The notes beneath the pieces were generated by a model that was given only the letters and a program-made list of their open reading frames with translations, was not told the DNA's origin and searched no databases. From an uncultured Bacteroidales bacterium (GTDB lineage: Bacteria; Bacteroidota; Bacteroidia; Bacteroidales; GWA2-32-17), in assembly GCA_937960415.1 (NCBI GenBank), contig CALGPK010000012.1, positions 1 to 46,096 of the forward strand: a stretch of DNA of 46,096 nt. The letters are read 5' to 3'. This document shows, one piece after another, positions 1 through 8,586 of the stretch; position 1 is the stretch's first letter; every line of letters starts with the position of its first letter. Both the position numbers and the translations under genes were made by a program.

Positions 1-824
1 GTACTCGAGGCAGTGTTATAAATAATGCTTCCGTTTCTAAAAAGTTTGTAATTGTTGGGTGTAGGTGAGGCAGGTGTCCACGATAGTTCAACATCAGCAC
101 CATTAATACTTGCTGTTAAAGATAAAATGCTTCCGGGGGCAGTGGTTTGTTCATAAAGTAGATCGTCAACGTAATATCCTTTCGTGCTTCCGCCTGTGAT
201 AGGAGTAGGTGAGTAGCTCCCGTCCCATGCATAAAAGTTGATGGCATCGAGTTTAACTAAATTGTTATCACCAAATGCACCGGTGCTCCATTGGTAGCTA
301 ATTACTTCGTTACCATCTAGCAAAAAGGTTGCAAAATCGTCGTCGAGGTCAATGATGATCAAAATGTCGTGCCATGCATTACGTGAAAACTGAGCTCCGG
401 CTGTTGTTGCACCACCGGCATCTACATATATCGAATCGTTGTAAATATAGGCCTGAAATCCCCATAAACTGTTATTGCCTGCAAAGCTTTGTAATAAGTT
501 GAAATATCCAATTCGACCTGTAGGTACAAACATTTTCCATGATAATTTGTAGCGACCGGTAGTTTTACCGCCAGCTTTAAAGACAAGGTCGTTGTTGTTA
601 GCTACGTAAACAGATAAGGGCTGGCTTGATGATTGAGCATTGGAAAACACAGCATCTTCTGCACCACCTGGTTGGTTTGACCATGTTGTCCACCAAGTGT
701 TTCCAAGAGTTTGAGCTACTTTAGCACCGTTGTTGTAGCTGTCAAAGTTTTCGGAATAAAGAACTTGCGAGATTGCACTAACGTAAGTTAATGATAAAAT
801 TAAGAATGAATACACTTTTTTCAT
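1..824 (-). CDS. Secreted LamG/FN3-like protein, 3' part missing
   Basis: The ATG at 822-824 opens a minus-strand frame that stays open to the left edge (274 codons), so the C-terminus is missing. Residues 1-20 form a signal peptide (MKKVYSFLIL..., ending around SAISQ). Residues 25 to about 220 look like a concanavalin/LamG-type jelly-roll domain (NFDSY near the start, TWWTTWS, then many short beta-strand stretches). From about residue 225 a fibronectin type III-like module begins (VELSWTPASPTPNNYKL). This layout is common in Bacteroidetes exported proteins that end in a T9SS sorting domain, but that end is outside the window, so T9SS export is inferred. It lies 54 bases downstream of purC on the same strand and has its own possible -7 box. 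No enzymatic function can be assigned; glycan or protein binding at the surface is likely. Confidence 0.8.
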   Translation of the reverse strand, partial: MKKVYSFLILSLTYVSAISQVLYSENFDSYNNGAKVAQTLGNTWWTTWSNQPGGAEDAVFSNAQSSSQPLSVYVANNNDLVFKAGGKTTGRYKLSWKMFVPTGRIGYFNLLQSFAGNNSLWGFQAYIYNDSIYVDAGGATTAGAQFSRNAWHDILIIIDLDDDFATFLLDGNEVISYQWSTGAFGDNNLVKLDAINFYAWDGSYSPTPITGGSTKGYYVDDLLYEQTTAPGSILSLTASINGADVELSWTPASPTPNNYKLFRNGSIIYNTASS

Positions 825-853
825 AGTATTTTCAATTTGGTTAATAATTATGA

Positions 854-861
854 CAAAATTA
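854..861 (-). promoter_or_regulatory. Possible Bacteroidetes -7 box for the 824 gene
   Basis: Read on the minus strand the bases are TAATTTTG, a perfect match to the Bacteroidetes TAnnTTTG element, 29 bases before the ATG at 824 and between purC and this gene. No convincing -33 TTG was found, and such AT-rich 8-mers arise by chance. Confidence 0.4.
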
Positions 862-878
862 TAAAATGCTTTTATGAT

Positions 879-1826
879 TTAAGAATGTGTTTGTAAAAAA
901 TTTACGATATTTTGATAAATTCTTTCTTGAATGTTGGACGTATTGACTTTTTCAAATACCATTCCGGTGAGTTGTTCGTAAAGCTCAATATAGCGATTGC
1001 TCACAGAAGCCACAAACTCATCGGTCATATCGGGCATTTGCTGGTGTGGTTGTCCGCTAAATCCATTTTCCATGAGCCACTCTCTGACAAATTCTTTAGA
1101 TAGCTGTCGTGGTGGGAGTCCCTGTGCAAAACGCTCTTGATAGTCGCTGGCATAGAAGTATCTCGAAGAATCGGGCGTATGAATTTCGTCGATTAGCATA
1201 ATTTTACCATCTTTTTTTCCAAATTCGTATTTAGTATCAACAAGTATCAACCCACGTTGTTTGGCGTATTCGCTTCCTTTTTCGAAAAGTTTTAAGGAGT
1301 ACGTTTCTAAAAGTTGATATTCTTCGGGTGTGACAATTCCTTGCTGTAAAATTTCTTCTTTCGTAATATTGACATCATGCCCTTGTGCGGCTTTTGTGGT
1401 TGGTGTAATGATAGGCTGAGGGAATTTTTGATGTTCGCGCATTCCGTCGGGGATTGGAACACCACATATAGTACGTGCTCCGTTTTTATATTCTCGCCAG
1501 CTCGACCCTGTAAGATATGCTCTAACGATCATTTCGATGGGAATGGGTTCGCAGTAATGCCCAATGGTAACATTGGGATCGGGCGAGGCTATTTTCCAGT
1601 TGGGAACAATGTGGCTTGTTTCGTCGAGAAAGATGTTGGCTATTTGATTCAGCACCTGCCCTTTGTATGGTATGGCTTTAGGCAGTATGATATCGAAGGC
1701 TGAAATACGGTCGCTAACAATCATTATGAGTAGATTGTTTTCGAGATAATACACATCACGCACTTTTCCTTGATAGCGTTTTTTTTGTCCTTTAAAATTA
1801 AAATCGGTTACTTTTAATGCATTCAT
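879..1826 (-). CDS. purC: Phosphoribosylaminoimidazole-succinocarboxamide synthase (SAICAR synthase)
   Basis: This cytosolic enzyme of de novo purine synthesis joins CAIR to aspartate with ATP, giving SAICAR. The protein has 315 residues, the longer PurC form. Visible family motifs are the N-terminal GKVRDVY (about 20-26), SDRISAFD (38-45), the substrate-loop region [12 protein letters not shown] (about 102-113), [11 protein letters not shown] (about 144-154) and [14 protein letters not shown] (about 210-223). The start ATG overlaps the TGA of the upstream phoH gene by four bases (ATGA), so the two are probably co-transcribed and translationally coupled. A second purine gene, purS, lies far away at 33902, so purine genes are scattered here. 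The identification is secure. Confidence 0.97.
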   Translation of the reverse strand: MNALKVTDFNFKGQKKRYQGKVRDVYYLENNLLIMIVSDRISAFDIILPKAIPYKGQVLNQIANIFLDETSHIVPNWKIASPDPNVTIGHYCEPIPIEMIVRAYLTGSSWREYKNGARTICGVPIPDGMREHQKFPQPIITPTTKAAQGHDVNITKEEILQQGIVTPEEYQLLETYSLKLFEKGSEYAKQRGLILVDTKYEFGKKDGKIMLIDEIHTPDSSRYFYASDYQERFAQGLPPRQLSKEFVREWLMENGFSGQPHQQMPDMTDEFVASVSNRYIELYEQLTGMVFEKVNTSNIQERIYQNIVNFLQTHS

Positions 1827-2770
1827 AGTTTTTTATTTTGCCATTTTTCGTATGCACGTACAATATCTTTAACTAGCTTATGACGAACAATATCGGCTTC
1901 ATTAAATTCGATAATACCAATGTTGTCAATGTTTTTTAAAATTTCGAGTGCAACGATAAGTCCAGACTGTTTTTTTTCATTGAGGTCAATTTGTGTTATG
2001 TCGCCGGTTATAATGAATTTAGCATTTTTTCCCATACGTGTAAGAAACATTTTTAGTTGTAGTGTAGTAGCATTTTGGGCTTCGTCGAGAATAACAAAAG
2101 CATGATCGAGTGTACGTCCTCTCATATATGCTAACGGGGCAATTTCGATGGTACCTTCTTCGATGTATTCTTCGAGTTTTTTTTTAGGCATCATATCAAG
2201 GAGTGCGTCGTAAAGTGGTTGCAGGTATGGATCGAGTTTATCTTTAAGATTGCCGGGCAGGTAGCCCAAATTTTCACCAGCTTCTACTGCGGGTCGGCTA
2301 AGAATGATACGACGTACCTCTCTGTTTTTTAATGCTTTGACAGCTAAGGCAATGGCAGTGTAAGTTTTGCCACTTCCGGCAGGACCGGTTGCCAGAATTA
2401 GGTCGTTGGTTGAAGCAAGTTCTACCAAGCGAATCTGATTGGGGGTGTATGCCTTAATGGCTCTGCCTTGGTCGTTGTAAATGATAATAATTTCTTTTTG
2501 ACTAAAGTTCTGGCCGTTCAATTCGAAAAATTGTTCAATTATTTCTTCGTTCATTTCTTTACGGCTATAAAATAAATCTATAAGGTTGTGTAATTTATTG
2601 TAAGCGTCGTTTAATTTGTGTTCGTCCAGAGCTTTTAGTTTGATAGTATTTCCTCGCGAATGGAGTTCAACATAGCTTAAGTATTTTTGAATAATTTTCA
2701 GATTTTTATGCTTGGGTCCAAAAAAAAGAACGGGTTTATCGAGTGTGATAAAAATTTGTTTTTCTATCAT
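1823..2770 (-). CDS. phoH: PhoH family ATPase
   Basis: This is a PhoH-like P-loop protein of the helicase-like/PIN-associated ATPase family; its cellular role is not settled, and RNA metabolism is usually proposed. From the chosen start the protein has 315 residues. The C-terminal two thirds hold the PhoH core: a KAYTPNQ lead-in, Walker [24 protein letters not shown], Walker [10 protein letters not shown], and the [10 protein letters not shown] sensor region. The N-terminal about 100 residues are a small KH-like region. The frame extends to an ATG at 2818, but those 16 extra residues are lysine-rich and unlike the family; the ATG at 2768-2770 ([10 protein letters not shown]) is the better start. 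It overlaps purC by four bases. PhoH beside purC is, from memory, a common Bacteroidetes arrangement. Confidence 0.93.
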   Translation of the reverse strand: MIEKQIFITLDKPVLFFGPKHKNLKIIQKYLSYVELHSRGNTIKLKALDEHKLNDAYNKLHNLIDLFYSRKEMNEEIIEQFFELNGQNFSQKEIIIIYNDQGRAIKAYTPNQIRLVELASTNDLILATGPAGSGKTYTAIALAVKALKNREVRRIILSRPAVEAGENLGYLPGNLKDKLDPYLQPLYDALLDMMPKKKLEEYIEEGTIEIAPLAYMRGRTLDHAFVILDEAQNATTLQLKMFLTRMGKNAKFIITGDITQIDLNEKKQSGLIVALEILKNIDNIGIIEFNEADIVRHKLVKDIVRAYEKWQNKKL

Positions 2771-2782
2771 GTAGATATTCTT

Positions 2783-2790
2783 TATTTTTG
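2783..2790 (+). promoter_or_regulatory. Possible -7 box for the 2850 operon
   Basis: TATTTTTG matches the TAnnTTTG consensus and lies in the divergent phoH/2850 spacer, about 60 bases before the ATG at 2850. No clear -33 element accompanies it, so this is tentative. Confidence 0.3.
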
Positions 2791-2849
2791 AGACAAAGAA
2801 AATTAATTTTTTAATCATTTTTTATAGGGAGAAAAAGAATTTATTAACA

Positions 2850-3620
2850 ATGCAACGATTGGTTTTGATAAGCGACTGGGATAACGATAGTTTATATAAA
2901 ACGTTGTTTGAGGGGGCTATTTATTCTCATTCGAATATCAATTACATATCTTATATTCGGGTTAAACCTTTTGCTTTGTTTGAAACAGCCATGATTTTGC
3001 GGTTTTGTATTTTACACTATCCTGAAAACACTGTTGTTTTTGTAGGAGTTTCGTCTGTACTAAATGAACAAAAAGGTTATTTATATTTTTTTGTTTCTAA
3101 CAAACACGTCTTTATTCCCAACAACGGTATAATTGGTTTATGCAATGATATGATTAAAACTACAACACTATACAAACTTCCTTTTGAATCGACTACATTT
3201 CCGGAGTTAGATGTATTTTTGCCGGCGTGGCAATACATCTCAAATAAGCAAAACATAGCCGATTATGCCACCCCGGTTTACCAGTGCGAAAGGCTTACCA
3301 ATCTTATACCCGATATTCAAAGCAATAAAATTATTGCTACGGTTATATATGTCGATGTTTATGGAAATATCATAACCAATTTGCCACGTCAGGTCTTTTT
3401 GAATAAAGTTCAGAACAAAAGCTTTGAGATTTATCCCGGAACCAAGATGTTGGCTATTCAAAAAATTGTTGACTCGTATGCATTGGTCGATAAATTTAAG
3501 CCTTTTGCATTATTTAATACATTGAACTTGCTCGAGTTAGGTATTAAAGATGCGTCGTTGTCGGAGTTGTACGATTTAAAATTTTTGTCGAACATAACCA
3601 TTGAGATTTATGATACTTAG
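2850..3620 (+). CDS. SAM hydroxide adenosyltransferase-like protein (DUF62)
   Basis: This 256-residue protein resembles the DUF62/SAM_adeno_trans family, which hydrolyses S-adenosylmethionine to adenosine and methionine using hydroxide (related to fluorinases). Family-like landmarks are LISDWDNDS near residue 6 (the family has a TDFG/SDWG..D motif), IPNNGIIGL near 93 (family PDNGxL), the FPELDVFLPA region near 117, and DVYGNIITNLP near 172 (family D.FGNxxTN). The usual acidic glycine-rich middle motif is replaced by VFVGVSSVLNEQ, so this copy is divergent and activity is uncertain. It is the first gene of an overlapping plus-strand operon and is divergent from phoH. Confidence 0.75.
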   Translation: MQRLVLISDWDNDSLYKTLFEGAIYSHSNINYISYIRVKPFALFETAMILRFCILHYPENTVVFVGVSSVLNEQKGYLYFFVSNKHVFIPNNGIIGLCNDMIKTTTLYKLPFESTTFPELDVFLPAWQYISNKQNIADYATPVYQCERLTNLIPDIQSNKIIATVIYVDVYGNIITNLPRQVFLNKVQNKSFEIYPGTKMLAIQKIVDSYALVDKFKPFALFNTLNLLELGIKDASLSELYDLKFLSNITIEIYDT

Positions 3621-3933
3621 AGTAGTAAAATTAAAAGTAGATGAGCGAAAGTTAGAGGCTTTCAAGCTATTTATGACGAATTTGCATAACGAAAAACTTC
3701 GTTTGCCGGGTTGTCTTCATTTTGATTTTTTTCACGATAAGAGAAACAAAAATGTATATTTTTCATATACCATTTGGGAAAGCGAAAAATATTTACGCCA
3801 TTATAGAAAATCGGAATTATTTAAGGAAGTAATACAAACGCTTCGAAGTCTTTGTATCGAAGAGCCACAGGCATGGACCATAGAAAATGTATTTAAAAAA
3901 CCGGGTCATGAAGAAGAAGAATGCTGCGAATGA
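3610..3933 (+). CDS. Antibiotic biosynthesis monooxygenase (ABM) domain protein
   Basis: This small 107-residue protein has the dimeric alpha-beta ferredoxin-like ABM fold: a first strand MILRVVKLKV, helix KLEAFKLFMTNLHNEKLRLPGC, strand HFDFFHDKRNKNVYFSYTIWES, then the helix KYLRHYRKSELFKEV. Members include quinol monooxygenases, haem-degrading proteins and many of unknown function; the substrate here is unknown. A TTG at 3601 is in frame, but the ATG at 3610 is preferred. Either way the gene overlaps the end of the preceding gene (by 11 bases from the ATG), and its own end overlaps mazG, so translation is probably coupled along the operon. Confidence 0.8.
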   Translation: MILRVVKLKVDERKLEAFKLFMTNLHNEKLRLPGCLHFDFFHDKRNKNVYFSYTIWESEKYLRHYRKSELFKEVIQTLRSLCIEEPQAWTIENVFKKPGHEEEECCE

Positions 3934-4687
3934 ATTTGTACGCCTAATTGAAATCCTGGACAAATTGCGTGTTGAATGTCCGTGGGACAAACAACAGACC
4001 CTCGAGAGTTTGAGAAAACTTACGATAGAGGAGGTGTATGAGCTTGCCGATGCTATCGATCACGAGCAATTTGATGATATTAAAAAAGAGCTGGGCGATA
4101 TATTGCTTCACATTGTTTTTTATGCCAAGATAGCAGAAGAACAACAACAATTTGATATTGGCGATGTGGTGACAGCTATCAATCAGAAGCTTATCGAACG
4201 TCATCCTCATGTTTTTAGCGATGTTAAGGTAAATGATGCCGAAGATGTAAAACGTAACTGGGAAGAAATAAAACTAAAGAACGGGAAAAAGCGGGTTTTA
4301 GATGGTGTTCCGCAGGCTTTGCCGGCTATTATTAAAGCCTATCGTATTCAGGAAAAGGTGCGAGGAGTGGGTTTTGATTGGGATGTACGCGAGCAAGTAT
4401 GGGATAAAGTACGTGAGGAGTTGAAAGAGTTGGAACAGGTATGCAAAAGAAACGAAAGCCATCGACGCATAGAAGATGAGTTTGGCGACTTATTATTTTC
4501 AATTATCAATGCAGCTCGTTTGTATGAGATAGATCCCGAAAAGTCGCTCGAAAAAACAAATCAAAAGTTTATTCGGCGTTTTAATTATCTCGAAGAGCAA
4601 ACACTATTAAAAGGCAAGTCGCTGCATGATATGACACTGGATGAAATGAACAAAATATGGGAACAAGCAAAAAAGTTCGATAAATGA
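3908..4687 (+). CDS. mazG: Nucleoside triphosphate pyrophosphohydrolase MazG
   Basis: MazG cleaves (d)NTPs to NMP and pyrophosphate, cleaning the nucleotide pool and lowering alarmone levels. The protein has 259 residues and the usual two tandem MazG domains. The first has the signature CPWDKQQT followed by the metal-binding helix EEVYELADAI and a KKELGDIL helix; the second has the matching EDEFGDLLFSIINAAR region. An in-frame ATG exists at 3887, but the one at 3908 (MKKKNAANEFVRLIEIL) gives the normal family N-terminus and reduces the overlap with the upstream ABM gene to 26 bases. The stop overlaps the next start by four bases (ATGA). Confidence 0.95.
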   Translation: MKKKNAANEFVRLIEILDKLRVECPWDKQQTLESLRKLTIEEVYELADAIDHEQFDDIKKELGDILLHIVFYAKIAEEQQQFDIGDVVTAINQKLIERHPHVFSDVKVNDAEDVKRNWEEIKLKNGKKRVLDGVPQALPAIIKAYRIQEKVRGVGFDWDVREQVWDKVREELKELEQVCKRNESHRRIEDEFGDLLFSIINAARLYEIDPEKSLEKTNQKFIRRFNYLEEQTLLKGKSLHDMTLDEMNKIWEQAKKFDK

Positions 4688-5346
4688 GAAAAATAGTTTT
4701 AACGATTAGTTTATTGTTATTGATGAAGTTTACAATTTGTCAGAATATGGTATCTCATGATTTGATTGTACTGCCTAATCCGAATTTTAAAAGTAATGTA
4801 AGCATTGAAGAAGCCTTGCAAAAGCGTCGTTCAGTTAGGAGTTATCGGAGAGATAGCCTCCATTTGTTCGAAGTGTCGCAGGTGTTGTGGGCAGCCTACG
4901 GCACAACTTTGGGGCATAAAAAGACCTGCCCTTCGGCAGGAGCAACTTATCCACTCGAAATATATCTGGTAGCAGGGGATGTAAAAGGATTAGCTACCGG
5001 CTTTTATCGCTATAACCCGCTCAACCACACGTTAAACTTGTTGAGCAGAAACGATTATAGAAAGCAGCTTACCGAAGCATCGCTAAATCAGGAATATATA
5101 CAGGAAGCACCGGCAAGTATTATTATTGCAGCACATTTCGAACGAACAACAAAAGTGTATGGCAAAAGAGGCGAACGTTATGTTTATATGGAAGTTGGTC
5201 ATTGTGGACAAAATATTCATTTGCAATGCGAGGCTCTGAATTTGGGTACGGTGATTATTGGAGCTTTTGAAGATGATAAGGTGAAAAAAATACTAAACAT
5301 AAAGGGAGAGCCCATGTATATTATGCCAATTGGTCGAAAACCATAG
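4684..5346 (+). CDS. SagB/ThcOx-type nitroreductase family protein with signal peptide
   Basis: This 220-residue flavin-fold protein belongs to the SagB-type dehydrogenase branch of the nitroreductase superfamily. Visible motifs are KRRSVRSYR (about 47-55, the FMN-binding N-terminal arginines), the PSAGATYPLEIY segment (about 82-93), and the C-terminal YMEVGHCGQNIHLQCEALNLGTVIIGAF block (about 168-195, written here only as a motif region). It starts with a hydrophobic leader (MRKIVLTISLLLL...) ending near CQN, so it is probably exported to the periplasm or anchored, and the cysteine could be a lipobox. It overlaps mazG by four bases. The substrate is unknown; no azole-forming peptide cluster is present, so thiazole/oxazole synthesis is not indicated. 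Confidence 0.88.
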   Translation: MRKIVLTISLLLLMKFTICQNMVSHDLIVLPNPNFKSNVSIEEALQKRRSVRSYRRDSLHLFEVSQVLWAAYGTTLGHKKTCPSAGATYPLEIYLVAGDVKGLATGFYRYNPLNHTLNLLSRNDYRKQLTEASLNQEYIQEAPASIIIAAHFERTTKVYGKRGERYVYMEVGHCGQNIHLQCEALNLGTVIIGAFEDDKVKKILNIKGEPMYIMPIGRKP

Positions 5347-5356
5347 AGATTGGTAA

Positions 5357-5746
5357 ATGGATTGTCAAATATTTTTATACAAAGTACTCGATGTTTTTTT
5401 TCTGTTTTTTCATTCGTTGCTCATTTTCTTTAATCTTTTTGGCTGGATATGGAAAAAAACTCGTTTTTGGAATTTTTGTACGCTCAATTTGACAGCTTTT
5501 TCGTGGTTTGTGTTGGGTATATGGTACGGTTGGGGCTATTGTCTTTGCACCGATTGGCATTGGCAAGTGCGCAACAGATTGGGTTTATTCATCGAACAAA
5601 ATTCTTATATCTCTTTTTTGTTGGAAACACTAACCTCTATTAAATTGCCTCAATACACAGTTGACCTGATTACGCTTTTATGTTTTTTAGCTGCTTATGT
5701 TATAAGTTTGAGTTTACAGATTAAGCGTTTTATATCAAAGAAATAA
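5357..5746 (+). CDS. DUF2784-like small membrane protein
   Basis: This 129-residue protein is mostly hydrophobic with about four predicted membrane segments: residues about 10-30, 38-56, 80-95 weakly, and 100-122. The central GWGYCLCTDWHWQVRNRLG section resembles the CPLTxxExxLRxxxG region of DUF2784 family proteins. The function of that family is unknown. It starts ten bases after the nitroreductase stop and is the last gene of the operon. It faces the convergent lipoprotein gene at 5806; no strong terminator hairpin is visible in the AT-rich gap between them. Confidence 0.7.
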   Translation: MDCQIFLYKVLDVFFLFFHSLLIFFNLFGWIWKKTRFWNFCTLNLTAFSWFVLGIWYGWGYCLCTDWHWQVRNRLGLFIEQNSYISFLLETLTSIKLPQYTVDLITLLCFLAAYVISLSLQIKRFISKK

Positions 5747-5805
5747 GTAAAAATTTTTCTTATTATTTTATATTAATAAAGAGTAAAGTAATGTGTATTT
5801 TGATT

Positions 5806-6225
5806 TTATAGAGGTATAAGATGTACTTTGATTACCTTGTTACTATCCTTAAATTCGCCCCAAAGTTCTTTTTCCATTAGTTTTAGTATTTTCCATGTTG
5901 ATGTATTGTTGTTATTATTTTTAAATGTTACGCTTGTTTTATTGGTATTGAAATACCACGATCCCGATTCGGAATAGGGTATTATACCAAAAGCTTTGTA
6001 GGTTAGGGAGTACGTGTTTTCTTTGTTAATGGTCATAACGTAGCCATTAAATATATTGTTAAAATCATTGGTTTTATCTACTCCATTTTCTAACCACTGA
6101 GCGACTTTCCACGTGTTTGCCAGTCGCTCTTTTTTGCTTCTAAGACTAAAAATCGGACCTTCTTCATATTTTTTGCATCCAATTGCAATTACAGTTAATA
6201 AGAATAAAGCACTAATAGTTTTCAT
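5806..6225 (-). CDS. Lipocalin-like lipoprotein of unknown function
   Basis: This 139-residue protein has a lipoprotein signal peptide with the lipid-attachment cysteine at about residue 17 (VIAIGCKKYEEGP). The mature part begins with CKKYEEGPIFSLRSKKERL and then NTWKV, which I recognise as the start of a Bacteroidetes lipocalin-like lipoprotein family. After it come beta-strand-rich segments (YVMTINKENTYSLTY, ESGSWYF, SVTFKNNNN), typical of a small beta-barrel. Function and ligand are unknown. It is transcribed alone, convergent with the 2850-5746 operon and separated from the next minus-strand gene by 246 bases of AT-rich sequence that contain nothing I can name. Confidence 0.75.
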   Translation of the reverse strand: MKTISALFLLTVIAIGCKKYEEGPIFSLRSKKERLANTWKVAQWLENGVDKTNDFNNIFNGYVMTINKENTYSLTYKAFGIIPYSESGSWYFNTNKTSVTFKNNNNNTSTWKILKLMEKELWGEFKDSNKVIKVHLIPL

Positions 6226-6471
6226 AGTTATTTGTATTTTTTTAAGGCTTGTTATAATCCATTAAATTTCATTTTACATGAAAATTACTACAAATATCAT
6301 AAAAATTTTTAGAATTTTAAAACGATAAAAAATTTTCTATTGCATAATGATTGAAAAAACTTACCATTTGCATTAAAAGTAAGAATTGTGAATAAACATG
6401 AAGTAAAAATTTCTGAAAAATTCGAAATTTTACTGTTCCACGTGATAAAAATATTATTTATAGAAAATGTT

Positions 6472-7146
6472 TCAGAAATTAGTAGTTTGTATGTATATTT
6501 CGCCTCGTTTGATACGTTGTTCTATAGGTAGTCCTTGTATGATATAAGCTTGTGAAATGTTTATGTTGATTTTTTCAACCAGCCCAACATGTTTAGCATA
6601 TCGTTCGCTTTGATAATATTTGTCGATGAGCGATTCTTTATTTTGTTGCACGATGAGGCAGGTTGAATCATACTGTTTCCATGTTTCGTGTAGCTTTTCT
6701 ACGGTGTAAATTTGTTTTTCCAATGTATTGTGAGCGTTGCCGTCCCATTTAAGCTGTAATTTAAGCGGAAAAACGATCTTGACGTATCGGATATTTTCCT
6801 CGACTTTGTGAGCCTGATTGTTTACAATTTGAGCCATCCACGCATCGGTTATTTCCCAATTTGAGAAGTTATGGTAGCGTTTGTATAGTTCAATCCTAAA
6901 AGTTTTATTACCTGTTTCGTCGAAATAAAAACTGTCGATTTTTTCTTTTAAATAATATATCTGCGTATCGTAAACATTTATAGGGGCATCAATTTTTATT
7001 TTGGTAACCTTGTATTCTACTTCATGGTTTAAGTTTAGAGGGAAATACGAATAATCAATCGTTTCGGGTAATGTTTTTTCTTTCTTACAATTCGTAAAAA
7101 ACATCGTTAAAAGGAGCGAAAAAAAAATGAAGTAGTTGCTTTTCAT
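6472..7146 (-). CDS. Hypothetical lipoprotein
   Basis: I do not recognise the family. The 224-residue product has a lipoprotein signal peptide (MKSNYFIFFSLLLTMFFTNCKKEK) with the likely acylated cysteine at residue 20 followed by charged residues. The rest is rich in alternating hydrophobic/polar stretches such as FPLNLNHEVEYKVTKI and FRIELYKRYH, suggesting a beta-rich periplasmic or surface domain. Its ATG overlaps the stop of the upstream exonuclease gene by four bases (ATGA), placing it in an operon with that gene and udk, but no functional tie is obvious. Confidence 0.75.
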   Translation of the reverse strand: MKSNYFIFFSLLLTMFFTNCKKEKTLPETIDYSYFPLNLNHEVEYKVTKIKIDAPINVYDTQIYYLKEKIDSFYFDETGNKTFRIELYKRYHNFSNWEITDAWMAQIVNNQAHKVEENIRYVKIVFPLKLQLKWDGNAHNTLEKQIYTVEKLHETWKQYDSTCLIVQQNKESLIDKYYQSERYAKHVGLVEKININISQAYIIQGLPIEQRIKRGEIYIQTTNF

Positions 7147-7853
7147 ACAAATTCGACATTAATATTAAGTTCGTCCAACATGCGATAGCGGAGATAAATT
7201 CTGATGAGTGTAAGCACATCTTTTTTGCAGTACGTAGCTATTTTTTCAAGATCTTGTTCTTGATAGTAAGTCTTGTAAACATCCTTGCCCGATATTTCAT
7301 TTTTGGGTGAAGGTATTTGGAATATATGTGCCAGTAAATCGAGCGATGTGTAGCTTTTGTAATCGCCGAAACGCCACAACTCCATAGTGTCGAGGTGACG
7401 TACCTCCCAAGGCTTGCAACCGGCTGTTTGCAATATGCTGGGTAGGGGTATGCGATGTACAATAGCCCTGCGAGCTATATACGGAAAATCGAACTCTTTT
7501 CCATTGTGAGCACATAAATAATGCTGATCTGTGTTGAAATGATTTTTTAATATAGCGAAAAAGTTAATCAATATTTGTTTTTCGTCGTGTCCGTGGATAG
7601 ATTTTATGCGTATCTGTAAATTTTCTTGTTTCCTGTAAATGTGTCCTATCCCAATGCAAACAATTTTGCCAAACTCGGCATATATTCCAGCATTTTCATA
7701 TAGGTTATCAGGGCTTTCGTCTTTATTTATCCGTTCGGCTTTGTGTTTCCAATAAGGCTTAGTTTCTTCCGGCAATTCGCTAAACGATCGATATTGAGGT
7801 ACTGTTTCAATATCGACAAACAAAATATTTTCAATGGCTATGTTTAGACTCAT
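7143..7853 (-). CDS. Predicted PolB-like 3'-5' exonuclease (DEDD family)
   Basis: This 236-residue protein resembles the PolB-like exonuclease family (DNA_pol_B_exo2). The three DEDD exonuclease motifs are visible: ENILFVDIETV near the N-terminus (Exo I, D and E), CAHNGKEFDFPYIARR in the middle (Exo II), and ATYCKKDVLTLIRIYLRY near the end (Exo III with the last aspartate). It therefore probably degrades single-stranded nucleic acid 3' to 5' with two metal ions; the biological role is unknown. The frame opens at 7889, but the ATG at 7851-7853 (MSLNIAIENIL) is the natural start and overlaps the udk stop by 23 bases. The downstream lipoprotein overlaps its stop. Confidence 0.88.
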   Translation of the reverse strand: MSLNIAIENILFVDIETVPQYRSFSELPEETKPYWKHKAERINKDESPDNLYENAGIYAEFGKIVCIGIGHIYRKQENLQIRIKSIHGHDEKQILINFFAILKNHFNTDQHYLCAHNGKEFDFPYIARRAIVHRIPLPSILQTAGCKPWEVRHLDTMELWRFGDYKSYTSLDLLAHIFQIPSPKNEISGKDVYKTYYQEQDLEKIATYCKKDVLTLIRIYLRYRMLDELNINVEFV

Positions 7854-8475
7854 AATCGTTTGCTTTAAGTTTTTGTTTGATGATTTCACTTAAAATTTTA
7901 ATAGCCACGGTGTTGTCGCCTCCTTGTGGCACTATGATATCGGCATATCGCTTAGTAGGTTCGATAAATTGTTCATGCGATGGTTTTACTGTTTTTAAGT
8001 AGCGTTCAATCACTTTATCGACCGAACGCCCTCGCTCAACAATATCGCGTCTGATAACACGAATGAGACGATCGTCGGCTTCGGCATCGACAAATACCTT
8101 TATATCGCACAACTCGCGTAAAGGAGCATGTGTAAATATCAGTATTCCCTCTACGATAATAACTTGTTTGGGTTCTACCGGTATAGTTTCTTGCGAGCGG
8201 CTACAAGTAAGATATGAGTAAATGGGCATTTGGATAGACTTACCCTGTTTAAGCATGTGTATATGAGAAACCAGTAAATCAAATTCAACAGCGTTGGGGT
8301 GATCGAAATTAAGTTCCAGACGCTCTTCAAGAGGTAGATGACTATTGTCTTTGTAGTACGAATCTTGTGGTAATACAACCACATCGTTGGCTCTACATTG
8401 CTGAATGATTTTTTTTACTACCGTGGTTTTACCCGACCCCGTTCCACCAGCTATTCCAATAATCAACATTATCAT
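7831..8475 (-). CDS. udk: Uridine kinase
   Basis: Uridine kinase phosphorylates uridine and cytidine to UMP and CMP in pyrimidine salvage. The 214-residue protein has the P-loop GGTGSGKTT at residues 10-18, the DSYYKD segment (about 38-43), NFDHPNAVEFDLL (about 55-67) that shapes the nucleoside pocket, IVEGILIF (about 108-115) and the lid region IRVIRRDIVERGRS (about 137-150). Length matches the family. Two starts are possible, the ATGs at 8475 and 8469; both precede the conserved IIGIAGG strand. It is the first gene of a minus-strand operon with the exonuclease and a lipoprotein. Confidence 0.96.
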   Translation of the reverse strand: MIMLIIGIAGGTGSGKTTVVKKIIQQCRANDVVVLPQDSYYKDNSHLPLEERLELNFDHPNAVEFDLLVSHIHMLKQGKSIQMPIYSYLTCSRSQETIPVEPKQVIIVEGILIFTHAPLRELCDIKVFVDAEADDRLIRVIRRDIVERGRSVDKVIERYLKTVKPSHEQFIEPTKRYADIIVPQGGDNTVAIKILSEIIKQKLKANDYESKHSH

Positions 8476-8552
8476 TTGTTTTTAACGTGGTAAATTTAAT
8501 TCATTTTAACTTTTTTTTCATAAAAATTTTTATTTTAATTTTTTTTTTGATT

Positions 8553-8560
8553 TAATTTTG
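8553..8560 (+). promoter_or_regulatory. Possible -7 box for the 8587 lipoprotein gene
   Basis: TAATTTTG, followed by C, matches TAnnTTTG and ends 26 bases before the ATG at 8587, in the divergent spacer with udk. A run of T precedes it and no -33 TTG at ideal spacing was identified. Confidence 0.45.
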
Positions 8561-8586
8561 CTTCAATAATCATAAAATGTTTAGTT

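Noticed and set aside
4684-5346. SagB-like protein as part of an azole-forming peptide system
   Set aside because: No precursor peptide or YcaO cyclodehydratase is next to it; neighbours are MazG and a DUF2784-like protein.
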